Shown: piece after piece, positions 32,720 through 44,160 of the stretch
Numbering within the stretch: position 1 is the stretch's first letter
How the letters are laid out: each line of letters begins with the position of its first letter
From: Posidonia oceanica
Lineage: Eukaryota; Streptophyta; Magnoliopsida; Alismatales; Posidoniaceae
NCBI GenBank assembly: GCA_037176725.1
Contig: JAZBRS010000029.1
Span: 120,127,001 to 120,191,000 of the forward strand
Direction: 5' to 3'
DNA: 64,000 nt
The notes under the pieces: generated by a model
Databases searched by the model: none
What the model saw: only the letters and a program-made list of their open reading frames with translations
Told to the model about the DNA's origin: nothing
Translations under genes and position numbers: made by a program

Positions 32720-33103
32720 ACACTGAACTTCGCTTCAGTTAAGCGAGGCAGCTAAATCACTTGGGAACTTCAAAGAAACTAGCTAACAAGCAAAAGTGTT
32801 CGATTCCAAGCATGGTGGTATGCTTGGCATCGAAATTAGGCAGGTGGATTGCTCCACCCACCTCTTCCTCCTCATTGCCGGAAAAACCAAGCGGTGGAGG
32901 GGTGTGCGTTGTGCTAAAGCGCATGGAAAGCATAGGAAAACATCACACTAACATGCATGGGCCTAAGGGGAAGGGAACCAACCTTTAGATGGCCTGGAAC
33001 GGTGGAAGCTCCTTCGTCATCGGTGCTGTGGAGGTTGCTACAGAGCCAACTTCGGCGAGGTCCCACGAACTGCTGGAGGCACCAGAAGAGTCGGCGAAAG
33101 GTC

Positions 33104-33233
33104 AAGAAACTTTTGTTTCTGCGAACTTTTGGGGGTGCTTCCTGTCAAAAGGTAGACTCAAAACCCAGTTTTTGATCTGTACTTTTGTTTCTTCTTTCGT
33201 CTGCTTTTGATTCCTGCTTCGAACTTTTGACAG
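33104..33233 (+). other. E1/E2 junction with a 15-bp inverted repeat
   Basis: The E1 LTR stops at 33103. Here GCTTCCTGTCAAAAG (33137-33151) and CTTTTGACAGGAAGC (33224-33238) are perfect reverse complements 72 bp apart. The right arm overlaps the splice acceptor and first exon bases of the PMD1 gene. No target duplication was seen. Confidence 0.6.
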
Positions 33234-35296
33234 GAAGCGGGGAACTATGATGGCCGCCTGCTTAGTGAGGAGCATATCTACGACCAGGACTGGTTTGAGG
33301 TAAGGCGGCTCTTTCCCTGTTAATCACTCGCTTCGTATGCACATTGGCCCTTTCTGACCTGTTCTGCTGCTTATACAGGATGGGAACCCTTGCCAGGTGA
33401 TACGGTGCGGCTGGGCACCGATGTTGGCTCACTTTTACCACCTGTCGGACTTTTTGCTGCATCAGAGTCCCTTTGGCAGCTTTCTGCGGATTCCAGCCAT
33501 CCACGACCACTACAACTTCTTCCGGGCTCTGGTAGAGCGGTGGCGGTTCGAGACGCACAACTTCCACTTCCCGTACGGGGAGATGACGATTCTGCCCGAG
33601 CACTGGGCATTGCTGTCTGGATCGACCTTTGGGGGAGAGCCCATAGTGGGCAAGGGCGTTCTGGTATACGCTCGAGTTCTTGAGTTGCTAGGGAGGCCAC
33701 TGCCGGATCAGACGTGCTCGACCTACAACTTCCGTGCCTCATGGCTGCGGGAGTGGAGCGGGATCTGGCCGGACCCGGCCCCTGGCTCGGCGGAGGCAGC
33801 CTTCGTCCTTCGCCACTTCCTGCTGGACCTGCTAGGGGTCGTCTTCTGTGACATGTCCGGATACTGCGTTCACGCGGACTGTCTCATCTACCTAGCTTAT
33901 TTGGGCGAGCTTTGGCGCTATGACTGGGGAGGCACCAGCTATGCATATCTCTTGTGTGGCCTGGACGACGTGGTTCGCAAGAACCATCGGTCGTACATGG
34001 GCCTGTACCCCTTGATCACTGTAAGTGTTAAATTTGCTTCTGTTCTGCATTACTTTCAGCTCTATTTACTTATTGGCTGTACTGACATATTTGCTTGTTT
34101 GCCTTGCAGTACTAGGCGATGGAGCATTCTTGGCGGGGACATTACTTCTTCCGCCTTCGTCTCGAGCTTCTTCCACTTCCCCGACAGTGGTGCGAGCCAG
34201 ATCACTTGGCGGCCTCGGGTGTGTATGGATACGAGTCGTACCGGTACCTCCAGGATATCATTCAGGCTGACGAGGTGAGCTTTAAATTTCAGTTTGCATT
34301 AGCTGCTTATGAACTGTTTAGGAGAACTATTCTGATGGTTGTTTTGTTTGCTTTCAGGTGGACCTGCACCCCTTTCAGAGGTACGAGACCTTGGAGTGGG
34401 CTCCCTTGGTCTCGGGCCGAAGGCTGAGGAGAGTGTAGGTTCAGTTCTTCTGCCTCAAGCGGTATGCCTACTACCTTCCCGGGCGGGTCCGCCACTAGTT
34501 CACTCGGGAGTTCAGCATTCCTAGGCCGTCGCCTGCTGATATGGTGTCTGAGATCCTGACTCGGGCTGCTGCCAGGACTGCTTTGGCTACGTCGGCGATG
34601 GCCCGGAGCCGATTCACCTTCCGGGAGGTTTCCCGTGACGAGTACATGGATTGGTTTGAGCAGGTCGGCAAACCGTACTTGTTCCTAGAGGATCTTTGGG
34701 AGGGACAGACTCAGATGTGGTACAACGAAGGCTGGAGTCAGGTAAAGGACCCCCAATACTGCTGTAGGTCTGATAAATGTAATATCTATCTTCTCATTCT
34801 AACTTTTTGACTTGAGTATAGGCTTTCGAGGTGCGGCTGCAGGATTGGATGCAGCAGATGCGTGCAGCTTTGGTAAAATAGCTGTAGAGTAGCCTTTAAA
34901 TTTGCTTGTGAATGTATACCTGCCTGTTCTGACATGTCTGATTCTTTGGCACAGGGGAGGCGGCGGCGACGGCTTTCAGAGGTACAAGCTTAAAATAAAT
35001 GCAAATAGCTTAATTTACCATAAATGCTTGCTAAATGTCTTATGCTTGCTTTTTAGGGGAGCAGCTCCCATCTAGCCGTCAACACTAAGTCTAGTGGGGA
35101 GTTCAACGTGGACTTTGCCTTGGCGGATGTGTCAGATGCAGAGTCTCCTGCTCGGGAGTGCAGCATGGGGCCGGGTCCCTCATAGTCTTGATCAGTTGCA
35201 GCCAGACTTGCTAGGAGACTGCGGAGGAAGCAGGACAGGGAAGGTCTCCTGAGGATTCATGGCACCCTGCCTCCTGACTCGTCCGAGGAGGACTAA
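33234..35296 (+). pseudogene. Intron-containing MAIN-like PMD gene, antisense in E2 (decayed)
   Basis: Seven exons can be read with GT-AG junctions and all phase 0: 33234-33299, 33379-34020, 34110-34274, 34358-34741, 34822-34872, 34955-34981 and 35057-35296, about 525 codons. Exon 2 carries the plant mobile domain (aminotransferase-like) signature: CGWAPMLAHFYHLSDFLL, LPEHWALLSG-TFGGEPI, then WRYDWGGTSYAYLLCGLDD. An upstream exon is probably missing. In-frame stops are TAG 34113, TAG 34436, TAG 34496, TAG 35183 and TGA 35189, each one C-to-T step from CAG or CGA. It runs opposite to E2 pol. Related host proteins (MAIN, MAIL1) act in gene silencing and genome stability; function here is unknown. 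Confidence 0.8.
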
Positions 35297-35652
35297 GTGC
35301 CTGCAGTCATAGAATTTTGTTTGCTGGGCTTGTTTGCATTCTGTTGTTTTCTTTATGCTTTATCCTCTGTTTGTACCCCTGATACTGTAAACTGAACTGG
35401 ATATGGAATGCAAAAAATGCCCGGGGGGCCCTTTGGATGGCAAAATATGTGTATCTGTGCTTGTATTGAATGTATGTGTCTGTATGATCAAGCAAGTGGC
35501 CTCTTTTGTGGTTTTCCGGAGGTTCCACGGGTTATAGGTGACTTAAGTTAACTTAAGTTACAGCCAGAAATTTTACTGTAAAAAGCGTGGGAGCTCCACA
35601 CGGGATCTGGACGTGGGACCTCGACACGGGACCAAGTGGCCTACCCATGTGT
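35297..35652 (+). other. Intergenic stretch between the two antisense PMD genes
   Basis: It holds the 3' untranslated end of the first PMD gene and then a cluster of CACACGGGATCTGG, ACGTGGGACC and ACACGGGACC units at 35595-35635. The same CACG-GGGA-type motif recurs in the E2 LTR (49275-49760 and 50755-51000). No coding region was seen. Confidence 0.55.
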
Positions 35653-35687
35653 CACGTGATTTGCATTTCTAGGGCACCTATTTATAT
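35653..35687 (+). promoter_or_regulatory. G-box plus TATA box of the second antisense PMD gene
   Basis: CACGTG lies at 35653-35658 and TATTTATAT at 35679-35687, about 110 bp upstream of the in-frame ATG at 35797. The spacing fits a plant RNA polymerase II core promoter that would drive transcription opposite to E2 pol. Confidence 0.5.
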
Positions 35688-35796
35688 GCCCCCACAGCCC
35701 ATGGGGGTGCTAGACGCCTCCCAACAACCCTGTGACCTCCCCTTCTCCCATTTTTCTCCAAAACGGTGGGTTTCTCTTGCTTTTTCCTTGATTTCC

Positions 35797-37189
35797 ATGG
35801 TTGGCCCATCACACCCTAGGTTTCGATGGTGGGGGGCTCCTGCCGGCTCGACGAGGTTGCTGTCCAGCCTTCCCACCTTCGCTCTTCTTGGTTTGTTGGG
35901 CTCTATTCTGACGTTTGCATTTGTTTTTGTGCTAGCTTTTCCCACTTTGGTCACCCTGGTTCACTGCTCGGAGGTACTACAGGCATGGATCCGAAGTCTC
36001 ACTGCCGACGATCGTGAGACGCTGCGGCTGTGGGGCATTTCCTCCCGGACACTGAATGTAGCCGAGGTGGAAGTCAGCCGCCACCTCCTCTACGCTGCGG
36101 CGAGGTTCTGGAAGCCCTCGTTCCACGTTTTCTGCTTTGGTTCAGTGGAAATGACGCCCACCTTGGAGGAGGTGCGCTGGATTTGCAGCTTGTCGCCACT
36201 ATCAGGGCCTGCTGTGTTTATGAGACGGGAGGGCTATGCGTCCGTCCTGCGTCAGCTGACGGGCGTCACTCCTGGGGAGTGTGCAGAAAGGTTGATCCGT
36301 ACTGACGGGCCGACGCCAAGGATCCGCCTGGAATATTTTGAGCAGACAATCCCGAGGCGTGCCACCTTGGGCGACGAGTTGTGGCTTAGGGGGTTCGTCA
36401 CCTGCTTCCTTGGTGAATTGATCTTTGGCCATGGCCAGCTGGCTGTCGCTATTGAGGTGGCCGAGATAGCCTTAGCTGTAGTAACCCGGCAAATTGATCT
36501 GGCACCGGTGAGGGTCTCACACCGCTGTCGCCATTTCCATGGGTGTGTAGCCATGGTTTAGGTAAACTGCTCATTATAATTGTCCAGATGGCCTGATCTG
36601 TTTCTGCTCTGCTGACTCTGTCATGCTCCTCTTTCAAGTTTGGCTGGCTTGCCACATGGGGGCAATGGCTATCCGCCCTCAGCGTCCTGTCTTTGAAAGC
36701 TATTGCCGCTTTGGGCATGCCCAGGCCATAGGGAGTGTCCGAGAGGAGTATGAGAAGCTGGAGGGGTTGACCGGGGATACCGTGGTTTGGCAGATTCTCC
36801 CTACCGCAGCGGATCCATTTACCGTGTTCTTTAACGGAAACAACGCACGGTTGGTCATCCTGCCAGGGTTTACTGGGGGCGTTGAGTTTCATCCCATCCG
36901 GGTGTTGCGACAGTTCGGCCTTCGCTAGGATGCATTCATTGAGGGCCACATGCCCGAGAGATTCCGATCTTATCCGCTCAATTCTTTAGTGATGACGGAG
37001 GAGCTAGCCCAGCTTATGAGAGGTGGAATAAGATCTACTGACATAGCTGCGGTGCCTGGCTCGGACTGTACTGTCGGATATATTGCTGAGGTGCAAGCAA
37101 CATGGCCCATTTGCGAAGTCCCACCTAGTGGTCCTCTATTTAGTGATGCCGGGAGCTCCAAGAGGGTGCGGTCTAGCTTGGATGGATGA
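35797..37189 (+). pseudogene. PMD-like (DUF7745-type) gene, antisense in E2 (decayed)
   Basis: ATG 35797 (context TTCCATGG) opens the frame that continues to 36561. Conserved blocks match the E1 protein: EVEVSRHLLYAAARFWKP, TPTLEEVRWIC, LGDELWLRGFVTCFLGELIF and ALAVVTRQIDLAPV. An intron of about 80 bp (GTAAAC ... TTTCAAG, about 36561-36639) follows HGCVAMV and is absent from E1; the acceptor looks mutated. The gene resumes with VWLACHMGAM and ends RSSLDG at TGA 37189. Defects are a TAG before the intron, TAG at 36928 where E1 has CAG, and about 12 residues missing after APV. The hydrophobic stretch before LAFPTLV may be an unspliced intron. Confidence 0.78.
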
Positions 37190-38678
37190 AGGCAAAGTGT
37201 AACATGTTGATCAACCCAGCGGCTTGTGTGGGTTAAATCCAATGCTTGTAACTGGATTTCAATGAATATGAAAACTATCATGATGTTGTGTATGCTTCCA
37301 CATTGGCTTCTGCTTGTGGCACTTGGGGTCTTCTTGGTTTTGTAGGCAAAATGCAAACCAATCCACTAGCAACTATTCTGCAACCAAGACCTTGTTAAAC
37401 ACGCGGCGACGGTGCGCTGGAGCTAAGCGTGGGATCTACACGCGGGGATGGCTTGACAGGCCACTGTCAGTATTTTTCTCCCTTCTGCATGGTGCAAGGG
37501 GGCCGGGCGTAGCCTCCTGACTTAATGTCTATGACACTCGAGCCGTGGGCAAGTCTGCTCTGCCTCCTGCCAAGGATTCTGCCTCTGAATGGTGATCCAC
37601 TAGCAAAGTCTGGCCTGAACTTGATGCATCCTTCGACACTGGCTGGTTGTTGGTGGCCTCTGACCGATGTTGGGTCAGCGATGCATGTTCGGCTTAGGAA
37701 TGTCTTGTCCCTAGCCATACTGGCCCAGTGATCTCTGTAGCGGGCAACGGCGTGCCTTGGCTCGGAACCGAGCTGGAACCTTGCAGTGTTCGGCAAAGAG
37801 ATGCTAAATGAATGCATGATTGATGCGAATATTTTGTTGTCCTCAGTATATGGGATGCTTTCAATGCCTGCTATGGAGAAGGGAGTGGTCTCGAACCTTA
37901 TCTGACCCTACCTAGACTTTTAGCTATTGGTGGCACTCGGGGAAGGGTAAGGGTGTGTTTGTTTGGTGGTGAGATGAGAATGGGCTTCATGCCAAACCCT
38001 CTCTAGGACCTACACCTTCTCTTTTAATTCCTTTATTTTGCTCCCACATAGATGAGCAGGCTCACTTTATCCCTGACTTGGAGGTAATAGATGCCTGGTC
38101 TGGTGTTCAAGAGTTGTCACTGTTAAAAGGGGTGGCTAGTCCCTGGGGAAATGTGCTTCCCAGGCATGGGCTTCGACTCCTCTCCAAGGTTGGCTGAGGG
38201 AATAGGGCTACTTTGCTTGCCTCTAACTCTAGGGCTAGCTTCTATCTTCGCCTTCTATCTTCTTGTTTCTTTTGTGCCCTGGTAGGCTGATATGTGAATT
38301 TTGTAAGGCTCACACTCTCGCTCTCGCCCTAGCATTTTGTCTCCCTCTTGAGGTGTAGGTCCTAGGAGGTTTGAACATTTCGTTCATTTTCATATTGAAG
38401 GTAGCTCCCTTACTGGCTAAGACATCTAGGTAGGACTAGATGAAGCGAGGTTGGATCCCTTCTCAAGCAGGCAAGCTTTTCCAATTTTCCTCATCAAACT
38501 ATGATTGTAATGCATGATGATGATATCGTATGCCACGTGCAAGTGCTGCTTATGACTGGCCGAATAGCATGTAAAGCAAATAAAAGAGTGCAAATGCAAG
38601 TGCATGATAGTGGGACGGTCATGCATGCATGGAATGCAAAGGAAAGGGGGTTCTGCAAGGCAAGGATACAGTTCCAGA
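37190..38678 (-). other. Spacer between the antisense PMD gene and pol of E2
   Basis: No gene was recognised. The part 37840-38480 is related to 13750-14600 in E1 at the equivalent location, although the neighbouring PMD gene has the opposite orientation there. It also contains a GGGATCTACACGCGGGGA unit (37430) of the E2 LTR motif type. Confidence 0.6.
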
Positions 38679-39699
38679 TCACTGGTAGTATTTCTTGAGG
38701 TAGCAAGCATTGACTGGCTCGGACTGCTCGACCTGATCCATGCTCTCGAGGATTACTGTGCCCCCAGAGAATATCTGCTTGATGACGTAAGGGCCACGCC
38801 AATTGGGTCGGAATTTGCCTCGACCGTCAGGAAGGTGAATAGCTCGCAGGACCAAGTCACCCGGCGTGAAGCTTCTGGGCCTGACTTTCTTTTGATAGCA
38901 TTGAGCGTGGTGCATTGCCTGCAGTCTACGCTCGTCGATCAGGTTCAACTGGGTACAGCGATCTTCGACCCATTCTGCTTCTTCCAGTTCTGCCTCCTTT
39001 AGAATTCGTAAGGACAAGATCTCAACTTCAACAGGTAAAACCGCCTCCATGCCATAGACCAGCGAATATGGAGTTGCTCTTGTTGAGGTCCGGACCGACG
39101 TTCTGTAGGCCCATAAGGCATATGGGAGCTTGTCGTGCTAGTCCTTATGAGTTTTTGCTATCTTCTTGAGGATCTTTATCAAGTTCTTGTTGGCTGACTC
39201 AATTGCGCCATTCATCTGTGGCCGATAAGGGGAGGACTTGTGGTGCTTGATCTTGAAACTGTGCAGGCATTCCTCCATTCTCTTGGCCGTGAAGTTCGTG
39301 CCATTGTCAGAGATAAGTGCATATGGGACCCTGTAACGAGCAATGATATTGTTCCTGATGAACTTCTCTGTTACCACGGCCGTTACTGTCTTGTATGAGG
39401 CCGCCTCTACCCATTTGGTAAAGTAGTCGATAGCCACAAGGATGAAGCGATGACTGTTGGAGGCTGCAGGATGGATTGCACCGATGACGTCAATTCCCCA
39501 AGTGGAGAAAGGCCAAGGTGACGCCATACTGTGGAGTTGCTACGGCGGCACATGGATGAAATTCCCATGTATCTGAAAGTTGTGGCATCTGCGCACGAAC
39601 CGGCAACAATCTGTCTCCATGGTGGACCAGAAGTAGCCTTGCAGCATAATTTTCTTGGCTAGTAACACGTCGTTCATGTGTGGGCCGCATGTCCCTGTA
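38679..39699 (-). pseudogene. Integrase of E2
   Basis: The zinc module reads H-x6-H (HTGTCGPH) but its last position is phenylalanine (RRCHNF) where E1 has cysteine, so zinc binding is probably lost. The catalytic triad is intact: D in WGIDVIGAI, D in ISDNGTNF and E in NGAIESANK. The C-terminal part (FTPGDLVLRAIHLPDGRGKF ... NACYLKKYYQ) runs to TGA at 38679. A stop separates the 39527-39138 and 39050-38679 pieces near 39135 (TAG where E1 has TGG, HKDWHDK), and another is near 39540. It is otherwise better preserved than E1. Confidence 0.88.
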
Positions 39700-40448
39700 T
39701 GGACCTGGAGCATCAGCGTGTCAGCCTCTTTTTTGTCTACGCAGCGCAAAAGCATCTGATTGTAGGACCTTCTGTAGAGATGTCCTGCTCCCAAGACATA
39801 CTTGGACGCTAGGCGTGCCATAGTCTTTCTGTCTACTGCTGACGTGTCGATTGGGAGGTTGCCAGACTCCAGGAAGACCTTGATGTCATGGTACCAGGGT
39901 GGTTCCTCTGTAATAACTGCCTCCTCGATACTCATGTAGTGCGCGGGCTGCTCGACGCGGGTAACTGATACGTCCACTGCATTGTCTTCAGGTATGGAGA
40001 GCCAGGATGCTAAGGATGCCAAAGCGTCTGCATAAGCATTCTTGGCTCTATTCATGAAGGTGAAGCGAGTCTCCTCGAAATGCTCGATCAGTTCCAGTAG
40101 GTACTCATGGTATGGCACTAGCTTGGGGTCCTTGGTCCTCCAGTCGCCATTGACTTGGGAGACAACTAGCATTGCATCGCCGTGCACATGCAGCTTCCGC
40201 ACACCATGCTCGAGTGCGACTCGTAGTCCTAGGATGCAGGCTTCGTATTCTGCCTCGTTGTTGGTGTAACTGAAGGTCATTTTCCTGGCAAACGGGATTA
40301 GTTCTCCCTGTGGTGTTGCTAGGACTGCTCCGATGCCTCTGCCTCTTTTGTTGACGGCGTGGTCAAAAAACATGTGCCATTGAATTTCATCCTCGGGATC
40401 CTTCTGTTCGGCATCTTTCGAGGCGAGCAAGATGTCCTCATTAGGAAA
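39700..40448 (-). pseudogene. RNase H and connector of E2
   Basis: One frame (40430-39540) carries D in MFFDHAVN, E in NNEAEYEACILGL, D in VHGDAMLVVSQ and D in NAYADALASLAS, so all four acidic residues are present. The first motif reads DH instead of the usual DG. A stop at about 40448 separates it from the RT connection domain (QPLQT-VS). The connector contains ARLASKYVLGAGHLYRRS. Confidence 0.87.
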
Positions 40449-43400
40449 CTACGTCTGCAAGGGCTGATATTCAGGCAGTGGTAAGTCGGCCAGGTGATCT
40501 GCTACAGTCTGCCCCTTCATCGACTTCTGGGTGACGAAGGTGATGTCGTACTGAGATAAGAGCACTTGCCACTTGACACATCGGCCTACTAGTGCGGGCT
40601 TCTGAAATAAATATTTCATTGGGTCATGCCTGCACAGGAGTAGAACGGGGTAGGCCATCATATAGTGCCTCAGCTTTTGCGTGGCCCAGACTAGGGAAAG
40701 GTAGGTTTTCTCAATCATTGTTTACCTGGCTTCACAGTCATTGAACTTCCTGCTCAGGTAGTAGATGGCGCACTCTTTGCGACCCGATTCATCATGCTGG
40801 CCTAGGACTGCGCCTATAGAGTGCTGCGTCGTTGAGAGGTACAGTAGCAAGGGTCTTCCTGGCACGGGAGGAACCAAGATAGGGGGCTTAGTTAGGAGCT
40901 GCTTTATCTTTTCAAACGCGGCCTGGCATTCGTCGCTCCACTTGATTTGTGCATTTTTTCTCAAGAGTTTGAAGATTGGCTCACAGATGGGTGTGAGCTG
41001 TGCGACGAATCGACTGATATACTGCAGTCGCCCCAGTAGGCCTCGGACCTCCTTCTCAGTAACAGGGGGTGGCATTTCAATGATTGCTCCAGCTTTGCTG
41101 GGATCTACCTCAATCCCCCTCTGGCTGACAATATAGCCTAGGAGTTTTCCAGATGACACGTCGAAGACACATTTGTTGGGATTGAGCCTGAGCTTGTAGC
41201 GCCTAGGGCGGTCGAACAGCTTCTTCAGGCAAGTAAGATGATCTTCGGGCTCTTGGGACTTGGTAATCATGTCATCCACGTAGACCTCCACTTCCTGATG
41301 CATGAGGTCATGGAACAGAGTTGTCATTGCCCTCTGGTAAGTTGCTCTAGCATTTTTTAGCCCAAATGGCATTACTCTGTAGCAGAAGACTCCCCAGGGG
41401 GTGATGAAGGATGTCTTTTCCATGTCTTCTTCTGCCATTTTAATCTGATTGTAGCCTGAAAAGCCATCCATGAAAGATAGCATCTTGTGGCCTATTGTGT
41501 TGTCTACCAGGACGTCTATGTGCGGCAGAGGAAAGTCGTCCTTGGGACTGGCTTTGTTCAGATCTCTGTAATCGATGCACATGTGGACCTTTCCGTCCTT
41601 TTTTGGTACAGGCACAACGTTGGCGAGCCATTCTGGGTACATAACGACCTTGAGGAAGCTGACATTATGCTGCTTCATAATTTCCTCCTTGATCATCAAC
41701 AGCCACTGTGATCGCCACCTCCTGAGCTTCTGTTTAACTGGCTTTACATCTAGGTCTAGTGGTAGTGTGTGTACCACTATTTCGACATCTAAGCTGACCA
41801 TATCATCATAGCTCCAAGCGAAGACGTCAGCATATTCCGTGAGGAATGCAATGAACTCTTCTCGGGCTTGGGGGGACAATTTGGCACTAATATGGACCTG
41901 CTTAATTTCCTCGGCCGTGCCGATGTTGATGATCTCTACTTCCTCTTCGACGTGTAGGTTTGGTCCTTCTGGATTGTCGCCGAAGGGTTGAAACTTAGGC
42001 AAAGGTTCGTCATTCTCCTCTGTGCCTGCATCCTCCTCCTCATAAGCTATGAGTTCCGAGAGGATCTCCTTCTCAAAGGTTGGATTTGTGACATCGAAGG
42101 AGCAAATCTGTTCAGCATCCTGGCCCTGATGGCGCTTCAAGATGGTCACGTTGACTCGCGTGTTTCTGTATGCCCGCTGCATGGGCTCAGCTCTTGTGGC
42201 CTCTGGCTCTGCTGGTTGTCCAGGTCTTTCTGCCTCTGCTGTCTCTGCTGTTGCTGCTGTTACTGCATGCTCCTCCGCATTTCCTGATGTACTGGCGGAG
42301 AGCGTCCTGATTTGGTAACTGTCTCTTGGCAGGTTGGTGGGACTGCTTCTGCCTGCTGTGCTGCCTGTGCGGGGCAAGCGCTGTACAAACCACTTAGACT
42401 CACCTCCTGGCTGTGAGGTGATTAACTCAGATGGTCTAGTGAGTGGTGGAATTACTGTTTCTTCCAGGACCATAATGGATGAGTGGTCCTGTTGCCTGGG
42501 GGGATGTGCGGGTATCTGATCTGTAACCATCGCCTTTCCCTTCCTTGCGGCGTCCAATTCAGCGGCATCTTCTGCAAATACTGCCAGCTGCTCTTGGAAT
42601 AATAACTCTAAGTCTTCGAGCATGTCCTCCTCTTGTGCCTCCTTGACAGCTCCCTCTTCTTCGTCGGGAGCGAGGTCGACAAGGTAGGCACTGCACGGCT
42701 CATATGCCTGTCGCTCGAGTTTTCCTCCTCTTGGGGCGGCTGCTTCGGCTGCTAACTGGATTAGAGGCTGAGGCGCCTGCCACGACGAGGGTGCTATCCG
42801 TGTTGGCAGTTAGGGAGGATAATCTAGCCCATTGCTTGGGAGGGCCGATAGCTGGACGGTCGCGTCGGGAGATAGGACTCCTCTGGTAGGTGGTGACACT
42901 GTGGGTGTAGCCGCGGACACCATGTGGTCCCGCCGCAAGACTTGATTCTTTAAAATAGGTGGCTGTGTGGCTGTAGGATCCACTTGCGTTGCTAACAATG
43001 CCACTGGCAAAGTGGGAGGACTTGCTGAACTGACAGAGCTCTTCTCCCGGGGAGAGGGGCGCAGTGCTGAGGTGATTGTTGTCCTGGTCAGGCAGGATGG
43101 TGGCTTCTAGAGATGTGCTCCTGACTGCGGAGCTATTGCTACAACTGGTGGGCAAACTGATGATGTTGTGCAAGGACGAGTGGCTGTCAACCTTGATGCA
43201 GTGTCTGCCGGAACTGTTATAACTGTAGGAGGCAGGGAGAAGCGAACTAACTGGGGTGCTGGGGGATCTGGCTGGGCCTCCTTGTTGACCTGCACGGTAT
43301 CTGTCTCTGACTGCTCTTCATCTGAATACCAGTCTTCGACAGTGACCCACTCCTCTGACGGCAGTGGGGAATCTGAGCGTAGTGTAGCCTATGCTGCGGC

Positions 43401-43500
43401 TTCATTGAGGTTGGGATCGAGAATACCTGCACTGACGAAGTTAGAGAAATTCAAAGGAATGATCATCCTCCGACCTCTTCCACGCCGGTATGCATCCGTA
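40449..43500 (-). pseudogene. Reverse transcriptase and upstream linker of E2
   Basis: A 633-codon frame (42623-40722) is the longest intact pol segment in the window. The N-terminal linker has LEDLELLFQEQLAVFAED and RPSELITSQPGGESKWFV. RT has MCIDYRDLNKASPKDDFPLP, FMDGFSGYNQI, MPFGLKNARATYQRAM and catalytic YVDDM near 41280. A single stop at about 40719 (AR-TMIEKT) precedes the connection domain 40718-40449. The linker further upstream (42630-43500) is open only in pieces. It serves as the undisturbed reference for the solo LTR insertion site in E1. Confidence 0.9.
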
Positions 43501-44160
43501 CGTGGCTGCTAGTCGTAACTGAGGCCTTCGTGGTCTCTCCTCTCTTCTGCCGTGATTGGCTCAGCGATCCCCTGGCCGTGTAGCTCGAGCAGCGTCCTGT
43601 GCTTGTAGCCCCACCTTTGACAAAGGTTCTCGACCATCCGAGAAGGGTTTCCCTGGGCGGTCGAAAGATTGACGCGCTCAAGATCAGAAAGGAAGTCAAT
43701 CGGTTCAAACCGATTAACGCGATACATAACATCGGTGGGTTTAGAATCAAAGGAGACAGTCTGTGGGGAAACTGAGGAGACCGCTTTGCCTCCCTCCCCG
43801 TCAAAGTTTTCAGCCATGACAGCGATAATTTCGTCATCGTGGTGGAACTTTATCATTCGGTGGAGAGTTGAGGGGATCACCTGATGTTGGTGTAGCCAAG
43901 GGCGTCCCAACAGAAGATTGAAAGATGGCTCAAATCGACGATGAAAAGTCAACATCGAATACCACTGGGCTAATGGCAAGGGGGATAACCAAAGCTCCCA
44001 GAGCATCGTGGTGCGTGTTGTCAAACGATGTCATCCCTTTGGTGACTGGTGTGATATCCTCGGCTTTGAATCCGAGTTTACTTGCAGTGCACAAGGGGCA
44101 GACATTAAGGCCTGCACCATTATCAACCAAGGTCAGAGGGATGCGGAGATCATTGTACTA
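43501..44160 (-). pseudogene. Aspartic protease with G-patch-like remnant (E2), frameshifted
   Basis: The active site reads LVDNGAGLNVCPL at about 44125 (D-N-G-A). A small indel near 43950-43970 shifts the frame between VVFDVDF and FNLLLGRPWLHQHQ. The G-patch-like segment near 43600 reads RWGYKHRTLLELHGQGI, with fewer glycines than in E1. It lies between gag and the RT linker and is not functional as it stands. Confidence 0.8.

Larger units (their letters stand above)
30410..33103 (-). mobile_element. 5' LTR of E1, truncated at its outer end
   Basis: It starts TGTAGTAATCCTGAATTC next to the PBS and follows 5909-8606 almost base for base up to GTCGGCGAAAGGTC, where similarity stops abruptly. 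The missing part corresponds to 8607-9379, that is U3 and the LTR 5' end, so this copy has lost its promoter region. Six hairpin modules remain (31350-32719). The conserved LTR block is at 30738-30801. No gene was recognised. Confidence 0.9.
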
